Part shown: piece by piece, positions 1 through 8,336 of the stretch
Layout: each line of letters begins with the position of its first letter
Position numbering within the stretch: position 1 is the first letter of the stretch
Source: Alphaproteobacteria bacterium
GTDB taxonomy: Bacteria; Pseudomonadota; Alphaproteobacteria; Sphingomonadales; Sphingomonadaceae
Direction of reading: 5' to 3'
DNA: 57,265 bases
NCBI GenBank assembly: GCA_030431875.1
Contig: JAUIIG010000014.1
Location: 1-57,265, forward strand
Made by a program: the position numbers and the translations under genes
Notes under the pieces: generated by a model
What the model saw: only the letters and a program-made list of their open reading frames with translations
Told to the model about the DNA's origin: nothing
Database searches by the model: none

Positions 1-1
1 C

Positions 2-472
2 GACAGCCTGCCGGTGACTTATGGCCTACTACTCAACCTCGTCGGCGTGCTGGGCGCGACGGCCACACACGAGCAGGTGTGGTCCTACCTCGGCAACTAC
101 ATTCACGACATGGACCCGGACGATCACCCGGACCTGTTCCGGCTGGTCGAGAAGGCGCTGGCCTACAACCGCGACTTCATCGCCCCGACCTTGGTCAAGC
201 GGGCGCCGGAAGCCAACGAGGCGGCGGCGCTCAAGGCGCTCGACGCGCGGCTGGCCGAAGTGCCTGCCGACATGTCGGCGGAAGACCTGCAGACCATTGT
301 CTATGAAGTCGGCAAGGACGAGGCCTTCGGCTTCGAGAACCTGCGCGACTGGTTCAAGGCCCAGTATGAAACCCTGCTGGGGTCCTCGCAGGGGCCGCGC
401 ATGGGCAGCTTCATCGCGCTCTACGGCGTCGAGAACTCGCGCAAACTGATCGCAGAGGCGCTGGCGCGCTGA
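2..472 (+). CDS. lysK: Lysyl-tRNA synthetase, class I (C-terminal part, cut by window start)
   Basis: The frame is open from base 2 and stops at 472, so only the last 156 or so residues of the protein are present. The tail contains GPRMGSFIALYGV followed by an ISL-like helix, a C-terminal signature of the archaeal-type class I lysyl-tRNA synthetase used by many Alphaproteobacteria in place of the class II enzyme. The enzyme charges tRNA-Lys in the cytosol. The catalytic HIGH and KMSKS motifs would lie upstream of the window and cannot be checked. It converges on the 2-oxoglutarate oxygenase gene with a gap of only four bases, and no terminator is visible between them. The family call is confident; completeness of the gene is unknown. 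Confidence 0.9.
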   Translation, partial: DSLPVTYGLLLNLVGVLGATATHEQVWSYLGNYIHDMDPDDHPDLFRLVEKALAYNRDFIAPTLVKRAPEANEAAALKALDARLAEVPADMSAEDLQTIVYEVGKDEAFGFENLRDWFKAQYETLLGSSQGPRMGSFIALYGVENSRKLIAEALAR

Positions 473-476
473 ACCG

Positions 477-1160
477 TCAGCGCCACTCGCGGGCGCGGTA
501 CCACTTGGTGAAGATGTACTTGGCCCCGGCAGTGACCGGACGGCCGGCGTGCATGGTCTTCAGGTTGGTGATCCCGTCGGGACGGGCATTGTTCCAGATC
601 AGCAGGACGCCGGGCTTGGGCTCCAGCGAGATGCCCAGTTCGGTAAAATCGGTCGTGCCGCCGCCTTCGACCTCGTTGAGGAAGGCCATGGTCGTGAAAC
701 TGCGCTGCCCGCCGCGCGACATTTCGTAGTCCCAGTAGCTGGTGCCGGGATGGAACCAGTCGTGGTGCGGCTGGAATTCCTGCCCCGGCATGTAGCGCTG
801 GCCCTGGATTGTCTCGCCAAACCGCGGATCGACACCCAGCAGGTCGTCCACCCGCCGGGCGATCTTCTTCACGAAGGGATCGTAAGGATCGACGTCGCCC
901 GAATAGCTGGTGCGGTAACCGCTCGAATAGTCGACATCGAAGACCTTGCTCGGCTTGGCCGTGGCGTCGATCAGTTCAATCATCTTCTCGCACTCGGCAG
1001 GCGTCATGAAGTCGCCCACGGCGAACAGTTCCACCTCTTCGGTCGGCACCTTGTAGACGGCGGAATTGGCGGCCAGCCGCTCGCGTACCTGCGCGCCAAG
1101 CTTCTTCAGCAGGGCCTGGTCGGCGTTGTCCGGGAATTTGCTCTTGGTCTCGGTCGTCAT
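477..1160 (-). CDS. 2OG-Fe(II) oxygenase, prolyl 4-hydroxylase alpha-subunit-like
   Basis: This 227-residue protein has the double-stranded beta-helix signature of the 2-oxoglutarate/Fe(II) dioxygenases. The iron ligands would be H132 and D134 (in PHHDWFHPG) and H204 (in MHAGRPV), and K214 (in GAKYIFTKW) would bind the 2-oxoglutarate carboxylate. The spacing and the WYRARE ending match the P4Hc (prolyl 4-hydroxylase alpha) family. There is no signal peptide, so it is probably cytosolic. The substrate cannot be read from sequence. I chose the ATG at 1160; an in-frame extension to 1256 exists, but it would run over the divergent promoter region and reads like non-coding sequence. The divergent neighbour starts at 1255. 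Confidence 0.85.
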   Translation of the reverse strand: MTTETKSKFPDNADQALLKKLGAQVRERLAANSAVYKVPTEEVELFAVGDFMTPAECEKMIELIDATAKPSKVFDVDYSSGYRTSYSGDVDPYDPFVKKIARRVDDLLGVDPRFGETIQGQRYMPGQEFQPHHDWFHPGTSYWDYEMSRGGQRSFTTMAFLNEVEGGGTTDFTELGISLEPKPGVLLIWNNARPDGITNLKTMHAGRPVTAGAKYIFTKWYRAREWR

Positions 1161-1254
1161 GTTGTGGCTGCTTTTCCACTGCTTCGCCGCGCTGGCAAGG
1201 GGTGCCGCGATCATGGCATGGGACCCGCGCGTTGGGGTGGGTAGGTGCCGGGGC

Positions 1255-2280
1255 ATGGTGTCGCGCCTTGGCCTAGTTCCAATCCTCCTCCTTCTCGGAA
1301 CACCAGCTGCCGCTCAGGACGGCCCGGAATTGCTCCAGCAATCCACGCAGATCCCGGATTTGGAGAACCGCCCTATCGACTATCACGTCGAGCGATTGGC
1401 TGATGAAAGCAACCTGCCGATCCTCATCGTGCTCGACGGTTCAGGCTGTGCCGGTGTGCGGCGGCCCGGATTCTCCAGCCTCTACCGCCCCCGGGCGGAC
1501 AGTGCGTTTCGCTATGCCAAGCTGACCGTCGACAAACCCGGTATCGATCCGGATGCCACCGATCCTCGCGATTGCCCGCCCGAATTCCACGAACGTCGCA
1601 GCCTTGATCGCGCGGTGCTGGATCATCTCCGCGTGCTGCAACACCTGCGCGGCCATGCGCCGTGGTGGAACGGCCGGGTCTACGTCTGGGGCTGGTCCGA
1701 AGGTGGCGATGTGGGGGCGCGGCTGGTGGCTTACTATCCGGGCGTGGAGCGCGCCGTGTTGGGGGCCATGGGCGGCGGCATGACCATGGCGCAACATATA
1801 GAGGACTTCTGGGATTGCGCCGCAGACCGGGTGGAAGACCGCGAGGCATGCCTGCTCGACGTGCGCGAGATGCTGGCGGACCTGCGCTTGCGTCCGGTGC
1901 CGGTGTCAGAGAACGGGGGCGACAGCAACCTTCTCTGGCGATCGCGCATGTTCACGGATCTTGCCGCCCTGCTACGCTATGGCGACACTCCAATCATGGT
2001 GACGCAAGGCGCACTTGATCGCGATCATACTCCGGTGGAGAGCGCCCGTCTTTTGATAACGCGGCTCAAGGAATACGGCCGCGACAACATAAGCTACTGC
2101 GAGGTTCCGGACATGGAGCACGGAACGGGCAGCCGGGAGGTGCCTCGCGCGATAGCCTACGAAGAGGCGCTACTGGCCTGGCTGTTCGATCCTGTAATCG
2201 GGGATGCTGCGCTAGCCCGGTTCTGCGATCCCGATCCCCCGCTGGATGAAGTCGCTCCGCCTGCCGCTGCAGGCGAATAG
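1255..2280 (+). CDS. Secreted alpha/beta-hydrolase
   Basis: This 341-residue protein begins with a short signal peptide (hydrophobic stretch at residues 5-17, likely cut after AAAQ) and continues as an alpha/beta-hydrolase fold. The nucleophile elbow is GWSEGG with Ser148, and a late acid (near ALDRDHTP) and His (in MEHGTG) could complete the triad. A strand reading LPILIVLDGSG before the elbow and several Cys residues (CAGV, RDCPPEF, FWDCAADR, ACLLD) suggest a periplasmic or secreted enzyme with disulfides. Substrate is unknown; peptidase S9-like and esterase-like families share this layout. The ATG at 1255 was preferred because it gives a clean signal peptide; a longer in-frame form overlaps the divergent oxygenase gene. 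Confidence 0.75.
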   Translation: MVSRLGLVPILLLLGTPAAAQDGPELLQQSTQIPDLENRPIDYHVERLADESNLPILIVLDGSGCAGVRRPGFSSLYRPRADSAFRYAKLTVDKPGIDPDATDPRDCPPEFHERRSLDRAVLDHLRVLQHLRGHAPWWNGRVYVWGWSEGGDVGARLVAYYPGVERAVLGAMGGGMTMAQHIEDFWDCAADRVEDREACLLDVREMLADLRLRPVPVSENGGDSNLLWRSRMFTDLAALLRYGDTPIMVTQGALDRDHTPVESARLLITRLKEYGRDNISYCEVPDMEHGTGSREVPRAIAYEEALLAWLFDPVIGDAALARFCDPDPPLDEVAPPAAAGE

Positions 2281-2292
2281 ACCGACCACAGC

Positions 2293-2322
2293 AAAAACCC
2301 CCCGCCCGCTAGGGGCAGGGGG
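2293..2322 (-). terminator. Rho-independent terminator for the RcnB-like gene
   Basis: Read on the minus strand, a G/C-rich hairpin (five C, CCC core, a GCTA-type loop, then the matching G runs) is followed by five T. It lies between two convergent genes, and its T-run orientation serves the minus-strand gene ending at 2367. Confidence 0.6.
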
Positions 2323-2366
2323 TCCATCGCCGGCCACTCGCTCCGGCCATGTTGCGGCTTCCGGGC

Positions 2367-3386
2367 TTACCAGAAGAAGTCGTAGATCACGTCGACCACT
2401 TCGCCGGTGTAGATGTCCACCAGCAGCACGTCGTCGTAGTAGCGGACCCAGCGATAGGGGCCGTAGACTTCGGGCAGGCGGTACTGCCACGGGTCGTTGA
2501 TCCAGTAGCGGCTGCCGAAGAACAGGCTGTCGAGGTAGAAGCCGATGTTCAGGCGGCGGTAGCTGTAGTTCCGGTAGGGCGAGTAGTAGACGCCCAGGCG
2601 GTACACATTCCGGTTCCGCTGGCGATAGTGGTTCCAGTTGTAGCGGTTGTCACGGCGCCACGACTGGCGGTTCCACCGGCGATAGTCCCGACGCGCATCC
2701 CGGTAGCCGTCACGGTAAGATCCGTTGCGATCTCGGTAACGGCGCTGATCGCGGTTGCGGTCGTTATAACCGCGGTTGTTGCGATCGCTGTAGCGACGCT
2801 GGTCACGATTGCGATCAGTGTAGCCGCGGTTGCGATTTCCGTCGCGATAGGTCCGGTTGCGGTTGTCGGTCCGACGATCGCCACCGCGCCGGATATTGTC
2901 CGCGCGCCGGTCTCCGCGCCGTTCGATCTGGTCGGCACGCCGTTCCGAGCGGCGGTCGATCTGGCGGGCCTGGCGGTTATCGCCAGCGCGGCGTGCATCA
3001 CGGGCGGCCCGATCACCTCGGCGCTCGACACGGTCGGCACGGCGGTCGGAGCGGCGATCTACGCGGTCCGCGCGGCGTTGGTTGCGGTTGTTTGCCTGAC
3101 GCGCTTCAGCGGCACGGGCCCGCGATTCAGCCAGGGCCGGCCGTTCGCGCGGTGCACGGTTGGTGCGTTCGCCGCCGCGTCGTGGATTGGACTGGCGGGC
3201 TTCGCGATTGCCACGGCGACCTTCGCCGCGCGCACGGTCGCCGCGATCGCGCTGCTGGTCTGCCGAGCTTTCGGCACTGGCCGCAGTATCGGCAGCTGCA
3301 AGAGCCGTCGTCGGCAGCAGCGGCACCGCCATCGCGGCGGCAAGTGCGGCAAGGCCGCAGGATTTCAAAAGGTCTGCGAGTTGCAT
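2367..3386 (-). CDS. Secreted Arg-rich protein with C-terminal RcnB-like domain
   Basis: This 339-residue protein starts with a signal peptide (LAALAAAMAVPLLPTTALAA) and ends with a short segment reading DVLLVDIYTGEVVDVIYDFFW-like residues, the hallmark of the RcnB family named after the periplasmic E. coli factor linked to nickel/cobalt efflux. Between residues 45 and 230 lies a long low-complexity region dominated by Arg, Asp, Asn and Gly, with repeats of the type RRxDRRAD and DRNRDQRRY. The region is much longer than in E. coli RcnB. A metal role is inference; in this bacterial group RcnB-like domains are common and mostly unstudied. It has its own terminator downstream and no operon partner. 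A long open frame on the opposite strand is an artefact of its composition. Confidence 0.75.
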   Translation of the reverse strand: MQLADLLKSCGLAALAAAMAVPLLPTTALAAADTAASAESSADQQRDRGDRARGEGRRGNREARQSNPRRGGERTNRAPRERPALAESRARAAEARQANNRNQRRADRVDRRSDRRADRVERRGDRAARDARRAGDNRQARQIDRRSERRADQIERRGDRRADNIRRGGDRRTDNRNRTYRDGNRNRGYTDRNRDQRRYSDRNNRGYNDRNRDQRRYRDRNGSYRDGYRDARRDYRRWNRQSWRRDNRYNWNHYRQRNRNVYRLGVYYSPYRNYSYRRLNIGFYLDSLFFGSRYWINDPWQYRLPEVYGPYRWVRYYDDVLLVDIYTGEVVDVIYDFFW

Positions 3387-3542
3387 TGCAACATCTCCCG
3401 TATGTTGACCAATGCCGCCCGAGTGCTGCGGCGCTTGTAAGTCAGTCGATGTCGCAATTTCTACCGAGTCGCGATGAGCGTTAACTGAACCACCTTGTTT
3501 GCTTGCCGTTCAGGTTCGTGCCCAAAACGATGAATGGAAAAG

Positions 3543-4088
3543 TCAGGCCTTCCACTCCACGAGCTTGAGTCCGGCGAGCTTGGCGCGGGCCTCTGCCGGG
3601 TCGCGGGTTTCCAGCAACACCAGCTTGCCCTGCAGGGCGCCCATTTCCAGCTTGGCATCCAGCAAGACGCACTCGCCCGCGGCGAGGGTGATGTCCTGCG
3701 AGATGGCGCTACCCTTGGTCTGCGCTGCCATGCGCGCGCCGATGGTGTGGGTGCCAGGGGTCACCTCGGTACGAACGAAGCGGCCGGTACGGAACTGTGC
3801 TTCGAGCAGGCCGTCGACAGTGACGTTCATCCCCTGCTGGCCGCCCATGAAGCCTTTGCGCATGACGTAGATGGCCGCCATGCCCTCTGGCGCGGTAAAG
3901 GCCCGTGCGGCTTCGGCGGCAGCCGGGTCTGCCTCTGCAGAGCCCTTGTTGTTGACGAGGATGTAGATCACGTAGCCCAGCACGGGCACGATCAGCAGCA
4001 CCCCGAACAGCGGGAAGGCCAGCCCGGCCACCAGTCCGAGGACAAGTGCCAGAACCAGCAGGATAATGTTGCGCGGCGTCCAGTTCAT
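3543..4088 (-). CDS. Hypothetical membrane-anchored protein
   Basis: This 181-residue protein has two closely spaced hydrophobic segments at residues 8-28 and 30-46, then a soluble domain rich in Gly and Val. The soluble part (about residues 65-175) looks like a small beta-rich domain, and I do not recognise a named family. An SD-like GGGGGAGAA lies about nine bases upstream of the ATG at 4088, which supports this start. It is followed by an unrelated-looking cytosolic gene upstream at 4157-4534 on the same strand with a gap of 68 bases, so the two could be co-transcribed. Function unknown. Confidence 0.65.
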   Translation of the reverse strand: MNWTPRNIILLVLALVLGLVAGLAFPLFGVLLIVPVLGYVIYILVNNKGSAEADPAAAEAARAFTAPEGMAAIYVMRKGFMGGQQGMNVTVDGLLEAQFRTGRFVRTEVTPGTHTIGARMAAQTKGSAISQDITLAAGECVLLDAKLEMGALQGKLVLLETRDPAEARAKLAGLKLVEWKA

Positions 4089-4156
4089 GTTGGAATTCTC
4101 CCCCGGGAAAGCTTCACCGGAAAGAGACTACCAGAATCGCCGCGCGGAGTCTGCCG

Positions 4157-4534
4157 TCAAGCGGCGACGTCGCTCAGGGCATCGGCCAGCCAGGCCTTGG
4201 CTTCCTTGATATCGAGGAATACGCCGAGCTTCTTCGAATGGACGATGCGTTCGGCCTGCATCTTGCTGAGCAGCGAGCCGACCACGATGGCGCTGGCCAC
4301 CACCTTGGCCCCCGAACCCGTGCCGAGCTTCGAAAAACGATCGGCCACTTCCTGCGTCTGCACGTGGAACTCGCGCGAATCGCTCAGTACGGCAATGCTC
4401 TTGCCGCCCAGCGAGTGCCTGCGCAGCGCATCGGAATAGGCCTTGTCGAACTTGTCGAAGTCTTCCTCGTTCCAACGGCCTTCGAGCTTCATCTCGAGGA
4501 TGCGCGTGTCCGGCGAATACTGGATCGAATACAT
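4157..4534 (-). CDS. Small STAS/SpoIIAA-like protein
   Basis: This 125-residue soluble protein reads as alternating strands and helices: an N-terminal strand (MYSIQYSPDTRILEMKLEG), a helix, a strand with IAVLSDSREF, and an amphipathic C-terminal helix. That pattern resembles the STAS/SpoIIAA-like fold found in small alphaproteobacterial proteins of unknown role. There is no signal peptide and no Cys. The ATG at 4534 is preceded by GGGGAGAG at a good distance, which supports the start. The fold assignment is by eye and moderate at best; the protein being real is more certain, because codon use fits its neighbours. Confidence 0.6.
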   Translation of the reverse strand: MYSIQYSPDTRILEMKLEGRWNEEDFDKFDKAYSDALRRHSLGGKSIAVLSDSREFHVQTQEVADRFSKLGTGSGAKVVASAIVVGSLLSKMQAERIVHSKKLGVFLDIKEAKAWLADALSDVAA

Positions 4535-4725
4535 CTCACTCTCCCCATCTTCTTATAGGTCCGGGAGGCTAGGCCGGTATGGTTAATATCGGGTTGCAGG
4601 TGCGCAGTTCGCAGCGGAGAATGATTGCAGGACAGGCACTTTGCGTCTGCCGCCACGCTCCTATTGCAAATCATTCGCAACTGTGGTGAAAGCCTGACGT
4701 TCCCCGCAAAAAAGAAGGATTCTTC

Positions 4726-5232
4726 ATGCGCAAGATCGTAATCGCCGCCGCCGTTTCCGTTTCTGCCCTGGCCCTGTCAGCCTGTGGCGAGACTGCCGAC
4801 GAGACGACCGACACCACCGAAACCGCAGCCACTGACGAAGCCGATGCGGGCGATACCGCAGAGGCAACCGGCGTGCTCGACGCCAGCACCGCGACTGCCG
4901 AAGAACTGGCCGCTGCCGGCGTATCCGAAGAACTCGCTGCCGCGATCGTCGGCGGGCAGCCCTATGCCAGCGTTGTGGACCTCAACGCCGTGCTGCTGGC
5001 CAACACCACGCCCGAAGAAGCCAGCGCCACGCTGGTGAACGTCTTCGTGCCGATCAACCTCAACACCTTCACCGACGAGGAAGTAGCGTTGGTGCCCGGC
5101 ATCGACGACCGCATGGCGCACGAATTCGACGAATACCGTCCCTACGAGGACATGGCCGAGTTCGACCGCGAAATTGGCAAGTACGTCGATGAAGAGGAAG
5201 TCGCGCGGTTCCGCCAGTACGTAACGCTCTAA
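4726..5232 (+). CDS. Lipoprotein with two helix-hairpin-helix-like repeats
   Basis: This 168-residue protein has a lipoprotein signal (lipobox LSAC, Cys20), a Thr/Glu/Asp-rich linker, then two ComEA/HhH-type repeats. The first reads LDASTATAEELAAAGVSEELA and the second INLNTFTDEEVALVPGIDD. In ComEA and PRK helix-hairpin-helix proteins the phrase VN(L)NTA..EEL..LPGIG marks the DNA-binding hairpin; here the second repeat keeps LVPGID. An AGAAGGA sequence precedes the ATG. A membrane-tethered HhH module could bind DNA at the envelope or serve as a structural fold. The gene overlaps tail to tail with msrQ by four bases. Confidence 0.7.
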   Translation: MRKIVIAAAVSVSALALSACGETADETTDTTETAATDEADAGDTAEATGVLDASTATAEELAAAGVSEELAAAIVGGQPYASVVDLNAVLLANTTPEEASATLVNVFVPINLNTFTDEEVALVPGIDDRMAHEFDEYRPYEDMAEFDREIGKYVDEEEVARFRQYVTL

Positions 5233-5804
5233 CGCGCTTTCTGGCGCCATTGCAGCGCCACCCGGACGATCTCGATCGCGGCCAGTATCCCGATGTGGAT
5301 ATAGGCCGTGGTCGGATCGAAGGCCGTCAGCGCCCAGTGCGCGAAGGTCAGCACCGCGGCCGGATAGACCAGCCGGTGCAGCTTCTTCCACCGCAGCTTC
5401 ATGAAGCGAACGGCCTTGTCGTTGGACGTGATCGCCAGCGGCAGGAAGATCAGTAGTGCCAGCCACCCGGTCAGCAGGGGCAGGTCGGTGGCATCTGCCA
5501 CGATCTCTGCCAGCGACCACTTGTCCCACAGGTAGGTGACAGCGTGCCCAAAGGCATAGGCGAAGCTCGCCACACCAAGGTCGCGCCGCCGCTTGAGCAG
5601 CCAGTTGGTGAGAGGACGTGGACCGAATAGCAGCCGCACCGGCGTGACCGCGAGCGTCGCCAGCAGCAACCACGCCGCCCAGTCGCCGCTGTCCGCCACG
5701 GCATGGCCGTAGCCATAGCTGTCGGGCGTGAAGGCCCAGCTGCCCAGGATGTAGGCGCCGGGAAGGGCGAGGATCAGCCAGAGCAGGGGGCGGGGGATGG
5801 CCAT
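5229..5804 (-). CDS. msrQ: MsrQ: heme-binding membrane subunit of periplasmic Met-sulfoxide reductase
   Basis: This 191-residue protein has about five to six membrane segments and the family signatures RRRDLGVASFAYAFGHA and ITSNDKAVRFMKLRWKKLHRLVY. MsrQ is the b-type heme quinol oxidase that passes electrons to the molybdoenzyme MsrP, which repairs methionine sulfoxide in periplasmic proteins. His residues in the second, third and fifth segments (for example in GHAVTY, KLHRLVY, FAHW) are the expected heme ligands. MsrP is not within this window, so its gene must be elsewhere or be absent. Length and hydrophobicity pattern match the family. Confidence 0.85.
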   Translation of the reverse strand: MAIPRPLLWLILALPGAYILGSWAFTPDSYGYGHAVADSGDWAAWLLLATLAVTPVRLLFGPRPLTNWLLKRRRDLGVASFAYAFGHAVTYLWDKWSLAEIVADATDLPLLTGWLALLIFLPLAITSNDKAVRFMKLRWKKLHRLVYPAAVLTFAHWALTAFDPTTAYIHIGILAAIEIVRVALQWRQKAR

Positions 5805-6047
5805 GGCAGCTTTTCCGGGTTCCTTGAATCGAGTGCGGAAGGCTTGAACACCGGGGCGCGGTGCGGGTCAACAGACGCGGCTTTCCGGCACCTAATGTGG
5901 AACACCTGGAACACTGTCCTGGAGGAGAAAACCCGCGGGCCGGTAATGGCGGTTTCCTGCGGGTTTGCGAGGACTTGAAGGCAATGCTCATCGGGCGCGG
6001 CTAGCGCGCTTTCCAAGGTGTAGGATAGCCCCGCCGGAGCGGGCCGG
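5805..6047. other. Intergenic region, no gene recognised
   Basis: This 243-base stretch lies upstream of msrQ and downstream of the diguanylate cyclase stop. It holds a weak imperfect hairpin (AAACCCGC near 5928 with GCGGGTTT near 5968) without a clear T-run. I see no convincing coding frame or RNA gene. Confidence 0.4.
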
Positions 6048-7271
6048 TCAGGCCGCAGCGGTCAGGCTGTCGGCGGCAACGGGTTGGGTGTCATCAGGCG
6101 AAGGATCGCCATTCAGGCCACCGGCGCAGGCCACGCGGTTCCGGCCCGCACCCTTGGCAAGGTAGAGCGCCCGGTCAGCACGCGCGAACAGTGAAGGGTA
6201 GCCCTCGCTGCGCCGCATTTCGGCAGCACCAAAGCTCGCGGTCAGCCGGACATTGCTGCTCAGGCCCTCGATCTCGACTTCGGACAGGCCCAGCCGCAGC
6301 CGCTCTGCCAGCGAGGCTGCCACGGCTTCGTCCGCGTTCCACACCAGCACGCAGAACTCCTCGCCGCCGACGCGGCCGGCCACGTCGTATTCGCGCACGG
6401 TCTGCGACAGCAGCTCGCCGAAGGCGGCAATTGCCCGGTCACCCACCTGGTGCCCCCAGATGTCGTTCACGCGCTTGAAGTGGTCGATATCGCCGACGAC
6501 CAGTGCCAGCGGTACATCGCCCTGCCTTGCCAGCGCGATCTTCTGCGCCACCCGCTCTTCGAACTCGCGGCGGGCCAGCAGGCCGGACAGCGGATCCATG
6601 GCCGTGGCCTCCCGCTCCTGCACGATCATGTCGCGCACGGCGATGGTGACCAGTGTCAGGCCGAAGAACAGCGAGCCGATGGACAGCGTCGCGTGGAGCG
6701 CGCTGTAATAGACCGTGTCGCGATAATTGCTGGCCGTCACGCCGTCATCGAACATGAAGGCAATGGTCGGGCGGATGAAGAACTGCGCGACCACGACCAC
6801 CAGCACGGCAATCAGGATGCGGTGCAGCAGGTCCGCCGCGCCCCGTCGCAACAGGAGTTGCAGCGCAGAGAAGAAGATCAGCCCGCAGGCCATGTTGGTA
6901 AGGTAAAGGTCCGCAACCACGCTGCCGCCCACGGCGATCGAGACGAACATGGCAAGATAGAACAGCCCAGCGATCAGCAGCCATGAGGGCAGGGCGGGCG
7001 TAACCTTCGCCCGGTGCAGGATGCCCCATGCAATCGCCGTGGCGCCTGTGGTGTAGAACGCGTGGGTAATCGCCACCGTGATGCGGCCCATTTCCGCGGG
7101 CATCGCCTGCGAGATCATGAAACCGGCCCCGGTCAGGAACCAGCCCAAGGCCAGCGCCGCGTTTTCCTTGCGCGAACGATCCCGCAGCCAGACACCCAGC
7201 AGGGTGGCAGCAAGGGTCCATGCCACGATGGGCGTGAACAGCAGGAACAGGACTTCACGCAAAAAGGACAT
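6048..7271 (-). CDS. Membrane diguanylate cyclase (GGDEF)
   Basis: This 407-residue protein has about six membrane helices in residues 1-215, then a GGDEF domain. The active-site GGEEF is at residues 302-306, and an I-site RxxD (R293-D296) sits five residues before it, so feedback inhibition by c-di-GMP is likely. The enzyme would make c-di-GMP from two GTP. The sensor part is an unnamed multi-helix domain, with THAFYTTGATAIAWG and the later FIRP and YRDTVYYS phrases shared with the second cyclase at 10594-11790. The two are paralogues. The start at 7271 is the first ATG giving a full first helix. Signal and target are unknown. Confidence 0.85.
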   Translation of the reverse strand: MSFLREVLFLLFTPIVAWTLAATLLGVWLRDRSRKENAALALGWFLTGAGFMISQAMPAEMGRITVAITHAFYTTGATAIAWGILHRAKVTPALPSWLLIAGLFYLAMFVSIAVGGSVVADLYLTNMACGLIFFSALQLLLRRGAADLLHRILIAVLVVVVAQFFIRPTIAFMFDDGVTASNYRDTVYYSALHATLSIGSLFFGLTLVTIAVRDMIVQEREATAMDPLSGLLARREFEERVAQKIALARQGDVPLALVVGDIDHFKRVNDIWGHQVGDRAIAAFGELLSQTVREYDVAGRVGGEEFCVLVWNADEAVAASLAERLRLGLSEVEIEGLSSNVRLTASFGAAEMRRSEGYPSLFARADRALYLAKGAGRNRVACAGGLNGDPSPDDTQPVAADSLTAAA

Positions 7272-7607
7272 CCTCCGCGGGGCGAGGGGGCTGTCCTAAT
7301 TGTTTTTGGTTAAGAAGCGGTTGGGTGGTTGGTGGTGGCATGCCCGCAGAACAAACGGCTCGCCGGCGAAATCTGCGTCCGAACGATGATAGAAGCGCAC
7401 CCGATTATTAAGTCTCAATGCATGCCCAATACAGGATTTTGAGTCATTGGCGTGCTGCAAGCAGGATCGTACGGCAATCAGGTGAGTAAAATAATTTCCT
7501 GATATATTGCAATAAAGTTGGTTATGTAAGGGTGTTGGGTCGGGATTCGTATAATGCGGATTTCCCAACTCACTGTTGCTGGTTGAGTATCATCAAGGAG
7601 GGGGCAA
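7272..7607. other. AT-rich intergenic region upstream of the SLATT gene
   Basis: This 336-base region is visibly richer in A and T than its surroundings and links the cyclase gene to the orphan SLATT gene. It holds a perfect TATAAT at 7550-7555 and an SD at 7595-7601. A minus-strand frame of 90 codons (7296-7568) has no SD and no protein-like pattern, so I do not call it a gene. Confidence 0.5.
7550..7555 (+). promoter_or_regulatory. Candidate -10 element of the SLATT gene
   Basis: The hexamer TATAAT lies 53 bases before the TTG start of the SLATT gene. No good -35 hexamer is placed at the standard spacing, so this is only a candidate. Confidence 0.35.
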
Positions 7608-8336
7608 TTGAGCGGGTGGATTGAAAAGACAAGGCAATGGATGCTGATCAAACCTGAAGATCAGTTTAGGGCAGACCAACCAACCCATCTACCTCAGGAT
7701 GCCACACATCAGCTGAATCGCCTCAGAAGAAAGGTTGAGATTTCAAGAGATATCAGAATGCATGCAAGTCGCCGATGCTATTCGCGACATAGAGCTTCTA
7801 TATACATAATCTCGACGCTATCTACTGGCGTCATCCTTCTTTCATTAATACCAAATATTTATTCAATTGACGAGAGTGGAAAGCAGATTTTACTCTCAAG
7901 TTCCATTGTATTCTCGATATTTATTATTTTTACTAGTGCAATAGATGCGATGACAAATCATTTTTTCCATTCTCAAGTATTTCAAAGGAATGGTGAAAAA
8001 TTAGCGACTATTCTTTATGACCTCAATTTTGGGCCGAAAGCTTATGCGCCTTCACCGCAAATCGTCAAAGACTACGCTATAAGGTACGAAAGGGTAGTCC
8101 AAGACGTCCCATTCAACCATTCATATGTAGACTTCTTGGCTGTGCGGGTGGGTAAATCTCACCTCTTTCCGAGACGTTACTCGAATTATCGGCCTATTCG
8201 CTTTTTCCAGAGAGCGCGCGACCGAATGACCCTCTACTTTCGGAAGTTCATTTGGGTTCTTCCATCGGCAGCTGCGACTCTAATTGTGGGTTGGGTCACG
8301 TGGAAGTTTGTCCTTGCTGGCGCCGGGCCTGTTTGA
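7608..8336 (+). CDS. SLATT-type 2TM membrane protein, stand-alone
   Basis: This 242-residue protein has a charged N-terminal helix (RLRRKVEISRDIR, then RRCYSRHRAS), two membrane helices at about 63-82 and 93-113, a soluble helical part and a third hydrophobic helix at about 215-235. The order of a basic helix leading into two helices, then a helix carrying LATILYDL and the motif VPFNHSYVDF (N170, H171, D175), resembles the SLATT family (SMODS and SLOG-associating two-TM effectors). Such proteins are predicted pore-forming effectors in nucleotide-second-messenger defence. The start is TTG at 7608, set by a strong AAGGAGG six bases upstream. The gene is AT-rich, with ATA, TTA and AGA codons that are rare in neighbours, which suggests horizontal transfer. 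No nucleotidyltransferase or SLOG gene is adjacent. The family call is moderate. Confidence 0.6.
   Translation: MSGWIEKTRQWMLIKPEDQFRADQPTHLPQDATHQLNRLRRKVEISRDIRMHASRRCYSRHRASIYIISTLSTGVILLSLIPNIYSIDESGKQILLSSSIVFSIFIIFTSAIDAMTNHFFHSQVFQRNGEKLATILYDLNFGPKAYAPSPQIVKDYAIRYERVVQDVPFNHSYVDFLAVRVGKSHLFPRRYSNYRPIRFFQRARDRMTLYFRKFIWVLPSAAATLIVGWVTWKFVLAGAGPV

Noticed and set aside
2349-3440. Long plus-strand frame rich in Val, Ala and Ile
   Set aside because: It is the antisense of the Arg-rich RcnB-like gene; the composition creates an open frame with no signal or domain.
5920-5975. Possible hairpin terminator after the cyclase gene
   Set aside because: The arms are short, the loop is long and there is no clear T-run.
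7296-7568. 90-codon minus-strand frame in the AT-rich gap
   Set aside because: No SD, no hydrophobic or domain pattern, and codon use unlike coding sequence.
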